NCBI GenBank assembly: GCA_900541285.1
Contig: UQJA01000005.1
Span: forward strand, 1-38,352
Origin: an uncultured Collinsella sp.
GTDB taxonomy: Bacteria; Actinomycetota; Coriobacteriia; Coriobacteriales; Coriobacteriaceae
Direction of reading: 5' to 3'
Length of the DNA stretch: 38,352 nt
Shown: positions 24,376 to 32,218 of the stretch, piece by piece
How positions within the stretch are numbered: position 1 is the first letter of the stretch
Layout: every line of letters begins with the position of its first letter
Made by a program: the position numbers and the translations under genes
Notes under the pieces: generated by a model
The model's input: the letters and a program-made list of their open reading frames with translations, nothing else
What the model was told of the DNA's origin: nothing
Databases searched by the model: none

Positions 24376-25815
24376 CTAGTCCAGACGACGGGTCTGCGCC
24401 ACGTGCTTGTACCAGTAGGCGCTTGCCTTGGGCGTGCGCTTCTGGGTTTCAAAGTCAACGTAAAAGAAGCCGTAACGCTTGTTGTAGCCATTGGTCCAGG
24501 AGAATTGATCCTGCAGGCTCCACAGGAAGTAGCCGCCCACGTTGACGCCCACCTCCATGGCCTTGAGCAGCCAACGCAGGTGCTGCTCGATGTAGTCGAT
24601 GCGCGGCTGGTCGTCCACAAAACCGTTCTTGTAGGGGTCCTTGTAGCCCATGCCGTTCTCGGTGATGAAGATCTGCTTGTAGTTGGGGTAGCGCTGCTTA
24701 ATGTAGACGAGCAGATCGAACAGACCCTCGGGATAGATGATCCAGTCCCAGTCGGTGGTGGGGATGCCGGGCTTGTTCACATGCTCGCCAATGCCCTTGA
24801 CGCGCCAGCGACCGGTGCCCTTCTCGCCCGTACCGTTGTGGTGCAGGTCGTTCTCGCCATCGTAAGCCTTCAAAAAACGGCACTGATAGTTGTTAACGCC
24901 CAGGTAGTCGTTGTAGAGCGCTGCCTCGCGCATAATCTCGAGGTCCTCGTCCAAGATCTCGATGGTGCCGCCCGAGACGGCAGCCAGGCGGTTGGCGCAC
25001 TCGAGGGTGTCGGGGGCATACTCGCCGCGGAACGTCGCGTCGAGCAAAAACTGGTTTTGCAGCACGTGCTCGTTGTTGGCGGCTTTGATGTCGGCGGGGT
25101 CGTTCTCGTTGAGCGGGTACTTAAACTCCAGCGACTGGATGACGCCGATTTTGCCCTTAAAGCCGCCGTTGTGGAAGGCCAGCACGGCCTTGGCGTGGGC
25201 GAGCATCATGTTGTGCTCGCACTGGAAGGCCTCGGCCAGATGCGCCTTGACGCCACCGGGGAAGGTGCCCTCGATGTAGGTGTTGGAGGCGTCGGCCCAG
25301 ATCTCGTTAAAGGTGAACCAGTAGGTCACCTGGTCGGCGTACTCCTTAAAGCAGAAGGTGGCAAAGTCCACAAAGGCGTCGATGGTCTCGCGGTTGAGGA
25401 AGTCGCCCTTCTCAAAGAGGGGAAGCGGCGTGTCAAAGTGATGCAGCGTGACGAACGGCTCAACGTGGTGCTTGTGGCACTCGGCGAAGAGATCGTGGTA
25501 GAACTGGACGCCCTCGGGGTTGATTTCGCCGGTGCCGTTGGGGAAGATGCGGCTCCAGGCGATGGAGAGGCGAATGCCGTTGATGCCGAACTCCTCGCAC
25601 AGCTCCAGGTCGACAGGGTACTGGTTGTAGAAGTCCGAAGCGGGATCGGGGGAGAAGCGCCCCTGGGCCTCCAGAAAGTCGTCCCAGGCAACCTTGCCCT
25701 TACCGTGAGTGCGGGTCTCGCCCTCTACCTGGTAGGCAGCGGTGGCGCCGCCAAAGACAAAGTCCTCGGGAAACTGCGCGGGCGGGTTGGTGACGCTAGC
25801 AGGATTAACGGACAT
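24376..25815 (-). CDS. lacG: 6-phospho-beta-galactosidase, GH1 (cassette 3)
   Basis: A 479-residue LacG-type enzyme. The acid/base Glu171 is in TFNEIWA, the nucleophile Glu386 in FITENGMG, and the phosphate-binding residues lie in SWTNGYNKRYG. It is very similar to the cassette 1 enzyme over the first 100 residues (GGATAAYQVEGETRTHGKGK, then FSPDPASDFYN). ATG 25815 has only a weak GGAT ribosome site, so its translation may depend on coupling or on the hairpin just upstream. It is the second gene after lacE with a 66-bp gap. The adjoining lacE and the lacF on the far side of lacI make this the most complete lactose system of the three. Confidence 0.92.
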   Translation of the reverse strand: MSVNPASVTNPPAQFPEDFVFGGATAAYQVEGETRTHGKGKVAWDDFLEAQGRFSPDPASDFYNQYPVDLELCEEFGINGIRLSIAWSRIFPNGTGEINPEGVQFYHDLFAECHKHHVEPFVTLHHFDTPLPLFEKGDFLNRETIDAFVDFATFCFKEYADQVTYWFTFNEIWADASNTYIEGTFPGGVKAHLAEAFQCEHNMMLAHAKAVLAFHNGGFKGKIGVIQSLEFKYPLNENDPADIKAANNEHVLQNQFLLDATFRGEYAPDTLECANRLAAVSGGTIEILDEDLEIMREAALYNDYLGVNNYQCRFLKAYDGENDLHHNGTGEKGTGRWRVKGIGEHVNKPGIPTTDWDWIIYPEGLFDLLVYIKQRYPNYKQIFITENGMGYKDPYKNGFVDDQPRIDYIEQHLRWLLKAMEVGVNVGGYFLWSLQDQFSWTNGYNKRYGFFYVDFETQKRTPKASAYWYKHVAQTRRLD

Positions 25816-25838
25816 GATGATCCAATCGTCTAAATCGA

Positions 25839-25872
25839 AGGGCCAGCCGGTCTTGGATGGTCGGCTGGCCCT
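25839..25872 (-). promoter_or_regulatory. Intercistronic hairpin between lacE and lacG (cassette 3)
   Basis: AGGGCCAGCCG (25839-25849) pairs with CGGCTGGCCCT (25862-25872), starting nine bases after the lacE stop. No T-run follows, as in the other two cassettes. Confidence 0.65.
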
Positions 25873-25881
25873 GGGCGTTAC

Positions 25882-27657
25882 TTACTTCGAAAGTTGCTCA
25901 CTCACGAAGGCGAGAGACTTGTCGCCGTTCTGGGAGAGCTCGATGTACTGCTTGCCACGGCAGGCGACGCACTTGTTGCCCACGCGCTCACAGTCCTTCT
26001 GCAGGTCGGCCAGGTAGCTTGCGGCCTGCGGGGCCAGGACGACCAGGTCAAAGTCGGGGAGCATGTCCACGTGGTTGCCATAGGCCTCGGCAGCGGTCTC
26101 GAGGTTAATGCCGCGCTCCTTGGCGGCCTTGGCCAGCGCGTTGGCGAGCAGGCCCGAGGTTCCGCCGCCCTGGCAGAGCACGAGCACGCGCTTGCCGTTG
26201 AGGTCGCTGGCGGTCGTTGTCTCGGCAGCGGGTGCTGCGGAAGCGGCGGGGGAGTCGGCCTTCACGGCCTCGGCAGCAGCGCCGGCGGCAACGCTCTTGG
26301 CGTCAGCCTTGCCCTGGAAGGCATCGTTGAGCTTGGCGGCCTTCTCGGCGTTCTTGGCGGCGAGCTCCTCCTGGGAGATCTCGGCCTCCTCGGCGCACTT
26401 CTGGGCGTCATAGGCACGGAAGAACGGGTAGTACAGAACGAAGTCGACGACCAGGATAAGGGCGAGCATCACAAAAGCGAGCGGCTGGAAGCCCAGGCCC
26501 ATGATGGTGCCGATGGGGCCGGGGACGGTCCAAGGCAGGGTGTACATAAAGCCGTTCATGCCCAAGAAGTCGATAAAGATCTTGAGAATCCAGATGTTGG
26601 CGATCGGGGCAAAGACAAACGGGACAAAGAAGACGGGGTTGAGCACGATGGGCGCGGCGAACAGCAGCGGCTCGTTGACGGCAAAGCAGACGGGGACGAT
26701 GGCGGCCTTACCGACGGCGCGCATCTCCTGAGACTTGGCCAGGAAGCAGAACATAAAGACCAGGACGAGCGTGGCGCCGGTGCCGCCCATGCAGACGACG
26801 AAGTACTGGGCACCCTGGGTCAGGACAGCGGAAGCGTGCTGGCCGGCCTGGAACGCAGCCAGGTTGTCGGTCATGTTGGCAACGAGGGCGGCGGCGATGG
26901 CGGGCTCGACGATCGAGGGGCCGTGGACGCCCACGAACCAGAAGAGGCTCATAGCGCCGTAGATCACAGCGAGGCCGATGTAGCCGTCGGCAGCGGTGAA
27001 CAGGGGCTGGAACACCTGGATGACGCCCTGGGCAAAGCAGAAGCCAAAAGCAGCGCGGAAGGCGATGTCAAAGACCCAAAAGACGGTGATGCAGACGGAG
27101 AAGGGGATGATGTCCTTAAAGGTCTGCGAGATGTTGGGCGGAACCTGCTCGGGCATCTTGACGGTGATGTTGCGCTTAATGAAGAACTTGTAGATGATGC
27201 CGGTCACAAACGCAGCGATAAAGGCGGTCAGCAGGCCTTTGGAACCAAGGTAGGTGGTGTTGAAGCCGCTGGCAGCGTCCGTGGCGATCGTGTCGCTCGA
27301 AAGGAGCAAGAAGCCGATGATGGCCGCGCACATGCACGAGATGAAGTTGATCTGGTTGTTCTTGGGCAGATCGCGGTTCTGAGCGTCGGCGAAGTGCTTG
27401 GCCGTGGTGGCGGCACAGGCGATGGCCAGGATGCCCATGGAGTAGTTGTAGCACTTCCATAGGGCGTTGTTGATGTCATCGGGCCAGTAGAAACCCCAGA
27501 TATTGGGAACCGAGGCTACCAGGCAGAAGATGGACGAGAAGATGATGATGGGGATGACGGAGATAAAACCGTCGCGGATCGCCTTGAGGTACTTGTTGCG
27601 GGCGATCGCGTTGAAAAAGGGCTGCCCCTTTTCGATGATGGCGATGAGTTGCTCCAT
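25882..27657 (-). CDS. lacE: Lactose-type PTS EIICB transporter (cassette 3)
   Basis: A 591-residue EIICB. Of the three it is closest to the lactococcal LacE as I recall it: EKGQPFFNAIARNKYLKAIR, then IPIIIFSSIFCLVASVPNIW, KNNQINFISCMCAAIIGFLL, the HGPSIVEPAIAAALVANM region and GGTGATLVLVFMFCFLAKSQ. An Ala-rich linker (about 430-480) joins the IIB domain, whose Cys495 lies in VLCQGGGTSGL. The IIB domain differs clearly from those of cassettes 1 and 2 (CAGAGTSA). ATG 27657 follows AGGAG. It heads the operon. Lactose is the best substrate guess because lacF, lacA, lacB and lacC lie just beyond; other beta-galactosides remain possible. Confidence 0.94.
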   Translation of the reverse strand: MEQLIAIIEKGQPFFNAIARNKYLKAIRDGFISVIPIIIFSSIFCLVASVPNIWGFYWPDDINNALWKCYNYSMGILAIACAATTAKHFADAQNRDLPKNNQINFISCMCAAIIGFLLLSSDTIATDAASGFNTTYLGSKGLLTAFIAAFVTGIIYKFFIKRNITVKMPEQVPPNISQTFKDIIPFSVCITVFWVFDIAFRAAFGFCFAQGVIQVFQPLFTAADGYIGLAVIYGAMSLFWFVGVHGPSIVEPAIAAALVANMTDNLAAFQAGQHASAVLTQGAQYFVVCMGGTGATLVLVFMFCFLAKSQEMRAVGKAAIVPVCFAVNEPLLFAAPIVLNPVFFVPFVFAPIANIWILKIFIDFLGMNGFMYTLPWTVPGPIGTIMGLGFQPLAFVMLALILVVDFVLYYPFFRAYDAQKCAEEAEISQEELAAKNAEKAAKLNDAFQGKADAKSVAAGAAAEAVKADSPAASAAPAAETTTASDLNGKRVLVLCQGGGTSGLLANALAKAAKERGINLETAAEAYGNHVDMLPDFDLVVLAPQAASYLADLQKDCERVGNKCVACRGKQYIELSQNGDKSLAFVSEQLSK

Positions 27658-27690
27658 GCAAAGCTCCTAAGAGTCGGTGGGTTGGCAACG

Positions 27691-27735
27691 ATGGTAGCTT
27701 TTGACGTTTGGTTGCCAAAATGTTGACGTTGCCAT
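27691..27735 (-). promoter_or_regulatory. Candidate lacE promoter and operator (cassette 3)
   Basis: On the minus strand TTGGCA (27713-27718) and TACCAT (27691-27696) are spaced by 16 bp. The operator ATGTTGACGTTGCCAT (27720-27735, an ATGGCA-type site read on the other strand) is directly upstream. A degenerate copy (TTGGCAACGATGG from 27682) overlaps the -10. Confidence 0.5.
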
Positions 27736-27839
27736 TTTGCGACACAAAATAAGACGCGAACCGATGGCCCCTGTGCCTGTGGACCGTCGATTCCTTGCGC
27801 GTAAACGTTTGAGCCGCCCGGTGGCTCTGTGTTTGCACA

Positions 27840-27855
27840 ATGGCAACGTTAACAT
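27840..27855 (+). promoter_or_regulatory. Cassette 3 LacI-type operator
   Basis: ATGGCAACGTTAACAT, in the middle of the lacE-lacI intergenic region. It is inverted relative to the copy at 27720-27735. Confidence 0.75.
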
Positions 27856-27889
27856 TTGGTCGACAAAAGCTGTTCGGGGAAGCAAAAAT

Positions 27890-27905
27890 GTCGGTGAACG
27901 GTAGG
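27890..27905 (+). promoter_or_regulatory. Shared CGGT motif upstream of the cassette 3 lacI gene
   Basis: GTCGGTGAACGGTAGG matches the motif seen before the other lacI genes, lacF and lacA. A -10-like TATACT lies at 27943-27948, farther away than in cassettes 1 and 2. Confidence 0.45.
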
Positions 27906-27984
27906 TTTTGGGTGGTGAGCGTATGGTGGGGGAGGCGTTGGATATACTTGAAGGCGTTAAAAATGACTGCGTAGGGTGTCACCA

Positions 27985-28000
27985 ATGGCATCGTTGACAT
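27985..28000 (+). promoter_or_regulatory. Cassette 3 operator at the lacI start
   Basis: ATGGCATCGTTGACAT lies 14 bases before the lacI ATG. It keeps the ATGGCA half and is likely an auto-regulatory site. Confidence 0.6.
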
Positions 28001-28014
28001 AGAAAGATCGACCT

Positions 28015-29019
28015 ATGGCCGCTGTTAAAAAATCGGTATCCGTTAAGGATGTGGCGCGTCTCGCGGGCGTCTCGGAACAGACGGTCTCGCGCACCGTTCA
28101 CGATTCGCCCAGCGTGCGCCCCGAGACCAAGGAGCGCGTGCGTGCCGCCATGCGCGAGCTGGGGTATCGCCCCAATTTTGCCGGTCGATCGCTGCGTCGC
28201 GGTAAGTTTAAGACCGTCGGCGTCGCCATGTTCAATATTACCGGCACCGGCAACCTCGACCGTATGGAGGGCTTTGCCGCCGCCGCCGATAAGCACGGCT
28301 ATGCCATCACTCTCACTAAAGTAGACGGGCATCCGTATACCCTCGAGGGCGCATCGTCGCGCATGAGCGCACTGCCGGTGGACGGCATGGTTGTGATTAT
28401 GAACCGCATGCCGGCGGACTTTGGCACCTTTGAGCCGCTGCCCGGTATGCAGACGGTGCTCGTTACCATGCTGGAGCACCCGCTCTGTTCAACGGTCGAT
28501 AACGACCAGTTCGATTGCTCGCGCCAAGTGGTCGAGTACTTGCTGGGGCAGGGGCACAAGACCGTGCACTTTATCTCGTGTCCCGAGCGCTCGCTTTCGG
28601 GCATGCGGCGCGAGGAAGGCTGGCGCGAGACATTGCGTACGCATGGCATCGAGCCACCGCAGCTCGTGCGCGGCGACTGGACAGCGCAGAGTGGATATGC
28701 TGCCGGTCAGGCTCTGGCGGACGATCCGACCTGTACGGCCATTTATGCTTCCAACGATGCCATGGCATATGGCTGCATCCGTGGGCTCGAGTCGCGCGGG
28801 AAGCGCGTGCCCCAGGACGTAAGCGTGGTGGGTGTTGACGATAGTTTGGGCGATATCGTGCCCGATCGTCGCCTGACCACGGTGCGCTTTGACAACAAAC
28901 GCGTCGGCATGTGGGCGGTCGACAAGATTGCCGGCGCCGAGGGCACTGCACCCGGTGTGGAGCACATGCTGTTTCCGGGCGTGCTCGTCGAGGGCGATAC
29001 GGTGCGCGATGTACGCTAG
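28015..29019 (+). CDS. LacI-family regulator of cassette 3
   Basis: A 334-residue LacI-type regulator. The helix-turn-helix is SVKDVARLAGVSEQTVSRTV, giving Glu-Gln at the operator-selecting positions. The hinge RPNFAGRSLRRG is followed by the sensor domain (LPVDGMVVIMNRMP, RGDWTAQSGYAAG, AIYASNDAMAYGC, DVSVVGVDDSLGDIVPDRRLTTV). ATG 28015 has a weak purine-rich leader (GAAAG). It is divergent from lacE and is followed 214 bases later by lacF in the same direction. Three ATGGCA-type operators between it and lacE are its likely targets. Confidence 0.93.
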   Translation: MAAVKKSVSVKDVARLAGVSEQTVSRTVHDSPSVRPETKERVRAAMRELGYRPNFAGRSLRRGKFKTVGVAMFNITGTGNLDRMEGFAAAADKHGYAITLTKVDGHPYTLEGASSRMSALPVDGMVVIMNRMPADFGTFEPLPGMQTVLVTMLEHPLCSTVDNDQFDCSRQVVEYLLGQGHKTVHFISCPERSLSGMRREEGWRETLRTHGIEPPQLVRGDWTAQSGYAAGQALADDPTCTAIYASNDAMAYGCIRGLESRGKRVPQDVSVVGVDDSLGDIVPDRRLTTVRFDNKRVGMWAVDKIAGAEGTAPGVEHMLFPGVLVEGDTVRDVR

Positions 29020-29050
29020 GGCGCGGACCTGTTTGGGTTGCCGCTAATTG

Positions 29051-29151
29051 TGTTCGATATTGTTCAGATTGGTTTAAAAACCGTTCACGGGCGAATAGTG
29101 ACCGTTCATAGCTCAAAATTACGTTTTGCGCTGTTCTTTTTTGTTTGAATG
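29051..29151 (+). promoter_or_regulatory. lacF control region: TGTTC repeats, CGGT motifs and LacR-type box
   Basis: TGTTCGATATTGTTCAG (29051-29067) holds two TGTTC repeats. CCGTTCACGG (29081-29090) and ACCGTTCATA (29101-29110) are two inverse copies of the motif shared by lac promoters. CTGTTC (29131-29136) and TGTTTGAATG (29142-29151) match the box upstream of the DeoR-type gene and lacA. Confidence 0.5.
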
Positions 29152-29233
29152 TTATTGTTTCTGTCATACACAACGCAGCGCGTATGCCCGGACGCGATGC
29201 TCTCCATTGGTTCATATGTGAAAGGAACGCAAT

Positions 29234-29572
29234 ATGGCAACCAAAGAAGAAATCTCGATGGTTGGATTCGAGATTGTCGCATACGCAGGTGACGCCCAGA
29301 CCGATCTGCTTGCAGCGCTCGATGCTGCTCGCGAGGGTGACTTTGAGAAGGCCGAACAGCTGCACAAGGATGCCAGCGATGCACTTATCGGCGCCCACGA
29401 CACGCAGACCAAGCTGCTTTCGCAGGAGGCCGGCGGTGGCGAGATGGAGATGACCTTCATCATGGCTCACGCTCAGGACACTCTCATGACCACTATGATC
29501 CTGGAGAAGCAGGCCCGCTTTACCATCGATGCCTACAAGCGCATCGCTGAGCTCGAGGCCAAGCTCGCCTAA
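29234..29572 (+). CDS. lacF: PTS lactose-specific EIIA component
   Basis: A 112-residue EIIA of the lactose/cellobiose class, a small helical trimeric cytoplasmic protein. It takes phosphate from HPr on His79 (FIMAHAQDTLMTT, equivalent to His78 of lactococcal LacF) and passes it to the IIB cysteine of LacE. GFEIVAYAGDAQTDLLAALD at residues 11-30 is typical. The length is normal. ATG 29234 follows AAAGGA. A terminator lies 28 bases after the stop. It is the only lactose-class EIIA in the window, while three EIICB genes are present, so it probably serves all three. Its promoter region carries motifs different from the lacE operators, so its control seems to be separate. Confidence 0.95.
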   Translation: MATKEEISMVGFEIVAYAGDAQTDLLAALDAAREGDFEKAEQLHKDASDALIGAHDTQTKLLSQEAGGGEMEMTFIMAHAQDTLMTTMILEKQARFTIDAYKRIAELEAKLA

Positions 29573-29599
29573 CGAGCCCTCACAACCAAGTTCCCTTCC

Positions 29600-29633
29600 A
29601 AAAGCCCTGCCGCACCCGCGACAGGGCTTTTTC
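29600..29633 (+). terminator. Terminator after lacF
   Basis: AAAAGCCCTG (29600-29609) pairs with CAGGGCTTTT (29622-29631), and T-rich sequence follows. Confidence 0.88.
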
Positions 29634-29645
29634 TGTCCTCCTCCA

Positions 29646-29712
29646 AGTTGCGGTGAAATAGGGACTGAATAGGGGCCGGCGGGCGCAAAACAATCCCTAT
29701 TCCACCGCAACT
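29646..29712. repeat. 19-bp inverted repeat in the lacF-membrane protein gap
   Basis: AGTTGCGGTGAAATAGGGA (29646-29664) pairs with TCCCTATTCCACCGCAACT (29694-29712) with one mismatch. The 29-bp loop is GC-rich. No T-run follows. Confidence 0.7.
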
Positions 29713-29722
29713 CATCCCGAGA

Positions 29723-29765
29723 TAGTCATTGGGGACGTTCTTAAACGACTGGTCATTGGGGACAG
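29723..29765. repeat. TCATTGGGGAC repeat pair
   Basis: GTCATTGGGGAC occurs twice here (near 29725 and 29752), and TAGTCATTGGGGACG also occurs at 34642. This points to an interspersed repeat family. Confidence 0.6.
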
Positions 29766-29856
29766 TCTTGGTGCGCTCCGTTCGTCCTCCCGTTCGATTT
29801 TTGCTCGGTGGGTATACTTCCATCCGCAATACAGGCCGGAATGAGGAGGTATCCAA

Positions 29857-30870
29857 ATGCCGGACAACGGATTGATTCATAAGAAAGATGCGCACGAGAT
29901 GGCTCATGGGCGTCCTGTCCAGATAACCGAGCACACGGCGGTAACCGAGCTGCAGCCCAGTCTGTCCGATGTCGTGTGCGCAAACAAAAAGCTGCAGATT
30001 GGCTTTATCGTTGCGCTCGTGGTCCTGGCGCTGCTGTCGGGCTTTGTAGCTCGTCCGCATTTCGCCGATACCAAAACTTGGGACTCCACCATCGAGGTCA
30101 TCGACCAAAAGAAGGGTAACGTACTGGCGCTCACGACCTCGTGCGTGGCGCTGTCTGCGGGCATTACCGCGCTGCCGGGTGATACGGGAACGCCGGTTGC
30201 CGAGCAGCTCGCGCAGCTTTCAGGCAACCTTGGTATCGTGCTTGCCGTGCTCTACCTCGAGAAATACCTGCTAACCATTTTGTGGTCGGTTGGCTTGGGC
30301 ATCTTAATCCCGTTTGCGTTGGTGCTCTTTGCGGTGTCGCTCGGCATTCACGGGCGCTGGAGCACGAGCGCTGTCCTGCGCCGTGTGGCGACACGCGTGC
30401 TGGTAGTTGCCGTGATCGGCATGGCGTTGGTGCCTGCAAGCGTTTGGGTGTCGCAGAAGGTCGATGAAACGTATCGCGTAAGTATTGAGCAAGCTGAGCA
30501 AAAGGCTGCGGACGCTGCGGACGCGGCCGACACCACGGACAAGTCAGCCGAGACCAGCTCAAAATCGAACAAGAAAAAATCCGAGGCCACGGAGTCCAAA
30601 AACGTGCTCGAGCAGTTGACTGATGGGGCCTCGAGCCTTGTTACGTCGGTGACCAGCGGTGCCAAGCAGATGACCGACGAGATCGTGCAGCAGGTGACCG
30701 ACCTCATCGAAGGCGTCATCGTGATGATCGTGACTTCGTGCGTTATCCCGCTGCTGGTGCTCGTGGCGTTCCTGTGGCTGGGACACGTACTGCTGGGGAT
30801 CGATATTTCCGGCCCGGCGAACTATTTGACGGGCCGCTTTCTGAGTGCTCCGTCCAAGCACGCCAAATAG
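29857..30870 (+). CDS. Unknown multi-pass membrane protein
   Basis: I do not recognise this family. The product has 337 residues. A polar N-terminal 45 residues is followed by a membrane segment at about 48-66, an external-looking loop, then hydrophobic segments at about 122-137, 140-163 and 175-198. A Lys/Ala/Asp/Ser-rich, probably coiled or disordered stretch spans about 205-250 (KAADAADAADTTDKSAETSS). A region with alternating Val/Ile follows, with a last strong membrane helix at about 283-310. ATG 29857 follows GGAGG. It has its own terminator and is bounded by repeats, so it is likely a separate unit inside the lactose block. A link to sugar use is not shown. Confidence 0.85.
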   Translation: MPDNGLIHKKDAHEMAHGRPVQITEHTAVTELQPSLSDVVCANKKLQIGFIVALVVLALLSGFVARPHFADTKTWDSTIEVIDQKKGNVLALTTSCVALSAGITALPGDTGTPVAEQLAQLSGNLGIVLAVLYLEKYLLTILWSVGLGILIPFALVLFAVSLGIHGRWSTSAVLRRVATRVLVVAVIGMALVPASVWVSQKVDETYRVSIEQAEQKAADAADAADTTDKSAETSSKSNKKKSEATESKNVLEQLTDGASSLVTSVTSGAKQMTDEIVQQVTDLIEGVIVMIVTSCVIPLLVLVAFLWLGHVLLGIDISGPANYLTGRFLSAPSKHAK

Positions 30871-30922
30871 GGTGGGCAGTCCGAGTAGCTAAAACAGCTG
30901 TATATACCGGGGAATACCGCCG

Positions 30923-30958
30923 AAGGGCGGCCGAGACACGTTCTTGGCCGCCCTTTTG
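30923..30958 (+). terminator. Terminator after the membrane protein gene
   Basis: AAGGGCGGCC (30923-30932) pairs with GGCCGCCCTT (30946-30955), and TTTTGTTTG follows. Confidence 0.88.
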
Positions 30959-31013
30959 TTTGTTGAACACATGGTCGCTACGTCCGCGCCCGGCTCAAAC
31001 GGTCAGCAATCAT

Positions 31014-31110
31014 CCGTGAACGATATTTGTTCAAAAAAGAACAAAGTTAAACAAATAGTTGTTGCAGTTACTGTTCGAATGTGTTCAAATAAACATGAAC
31101 AGTGAAGAAC
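31014..31110 (+). promoter_or_regulatory. lacAB control region
   Basis: CCGTGAACGAT (31014-31024) resembles the shared lac motif. TTTGTTC-AAAAAA-GAACAAA (31026-31045) is a perfect inverted repeat. GTTACTGTTCGAATG (31067-31081) matches the box before the DeoR-type gene. TGTTC repeats continue to 31102. The region is AT-rich and is the likely lacA promoter. Confidence 0.55.
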
Positions 31111-31195
31111 CGCACATTCAGATGCCCGGACCTGAACGCGATTCAACACTTCCAAACAGAAACTACGCACCTGCGTATCTCTCAAGGAGGATGTC

Positions 31196-31624
31196 ATGAG
31201 GGTTGTAATCGCTTCCGATGCCGACGGCATGTCGATGAAGGAGTCCATCAAGGAGATGCTCATCGCCGACGGTCACGAGGTCGTCGACTATTCCGAGACC
31301 CCTGCCGCGGACTTTGTCGATTCCGCGACCGCCGTTGCCAAGGACCTGCTGGAGCACAAGGATTCCCAGGGCTTCGCATTCGATAAGTACGGCGTCGGCT
31401 CCTATATGGCCGCTGTCAAGATCAAGGGCATGGTCGTCGCCAACATTTCCGACGAGCGTTCCGCTTACATGACCCGCGAGCACAACGGCTCGCGCATGGT
31501 CACCATGGGCCCGGGCGTTGTGGGCACCGAGGTCGCCAAGAAGATCGCCCGCGAGTTCCTGCGTGCACAGTACGCCGGCGGCCGTCACCAGATCCGTGTC
31601 GACATGCTCAACAAGATGGCCTAA
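31196..31624 (+). CDS. lacA: Galactose-6-phosphate isomerase subunit LacA
   Basis: A 142-residue RpiB/LacAB-fold protein. Together with LacB it converts galactose-6-P to tagatose-6-P, the first step after LacG cleavage. Typical LacA segments are visible: MRVVIASDADGMSMKESIKE at the start, FDKYGVGSYMAAVKIKGMV near 60, SDERSAYMTREHNGSRMVTMG near 83, and GGRHQIRVDMLNKM at the C-terminus. The length matches lactococcal LacA. ATG 31196 follows a near-perfect AAGGAGGATG. lacB begins 63 bases after the stop, so the two form an operon, probably continuing to lacX and lacC. Confidence 0.96.
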   Translation: MRVVIASDADGMSMKESIKEMLIADGHEVVDYSETPAADFVDSATAVAKDLLEHKDSQGFAFDKYGVGSYMAAVKIKGMVVANISDERSAYMTREHNGSRMVTMGPGVVGTEVAKKIAREFLRAQYAGGRHQIRVDMLNKMA

Positions 31625-31687
31625 CGAGAGCCACCGAGAACTCGAACTTCTACCTCAACTTGTGAATTCAGACGAAAGGACGTTCTG

Positions 31688-32212
31688 ATGAAGAAGACCA
31701 TCGCAATCGGTTGCGACCATATCGTTACGGACGAGAAGATCTATCTGGCCGACCGCCTGGAGCAGGCTGGTTACAAGGTGCTCGACTGCGGCACCTACAG
31801 CCACACCCGTACGCACTATCCCATCTACGGTAAGGCCGTGGGCGAGGCTGTTGCCAGCGGCAAGGCCGACTTTGGCGTGGCCCTGTGCGGCACCGGCATC
31901 GGCATCACCAACGCCGTCAACAAGGTTCCCGGCGCCCGCTGCGCCCTGGTCCGCGACATGACCTCTGCCCTGTATGCCCGTCGCGAGCTCAACGCCAACA
32001 TCGTGGGCTTTGGCGGCAAGATTACCGGCGAGTTCCTGATGGCCGATATCATGCTTGCCTTCCTGGAGGAGCCCTACGAGAAGACTCCCGAGCACGATGC
32101 CCTGATCGCCAAGATCGATGCCTGCAACAAGGCCGACGCCGAGGCTCAGGCCGACCCGCACTTCTTTGACGAGTTCCTCGAGAAGTGGGACCGCGGCGAA
32201 TATCACGACTAA
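31688..32212 (+). CDS. lacB: Galactose-6-phosphate isomerase subunit LacB
   Basis: A 174-residue partner of LacA in the tagatose-6-P pathway. It has the catalytic-cysteine segment ALCGTGIGITNAVNK near residue 65 of the RpiB/LacB fold, CALVRDMTSALYARRELNAN near 83, and a GEFLMADIMLAFL helix near 120. The CDH-containing N-terminus (AIGCDHIVTDEK) is typical. ATG 31688 follows GAAAGGAC. A strong hairpin and a highly folded 370-bp gap separate it from lacX copy 2, so read-through to the last two genes may be regulated. Confidence 0.96.
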   Translation: MKKTIAIGCDHIVTDEKIYLADRLEQAGYKVLDCGTYSHTRTHYPIYGKAVGEAVASGKADFGVALCGTGIGITNAVNKVPGARCALVRDMTSALYARRELNANIVGFGGKITGEFLMADIMLAFLEEPYEKTPEHDALIAKIDACNKADAEAQADPHFFDEFLEKWDRGEYHD

Positions 32213-32218
32213 TTAGGT

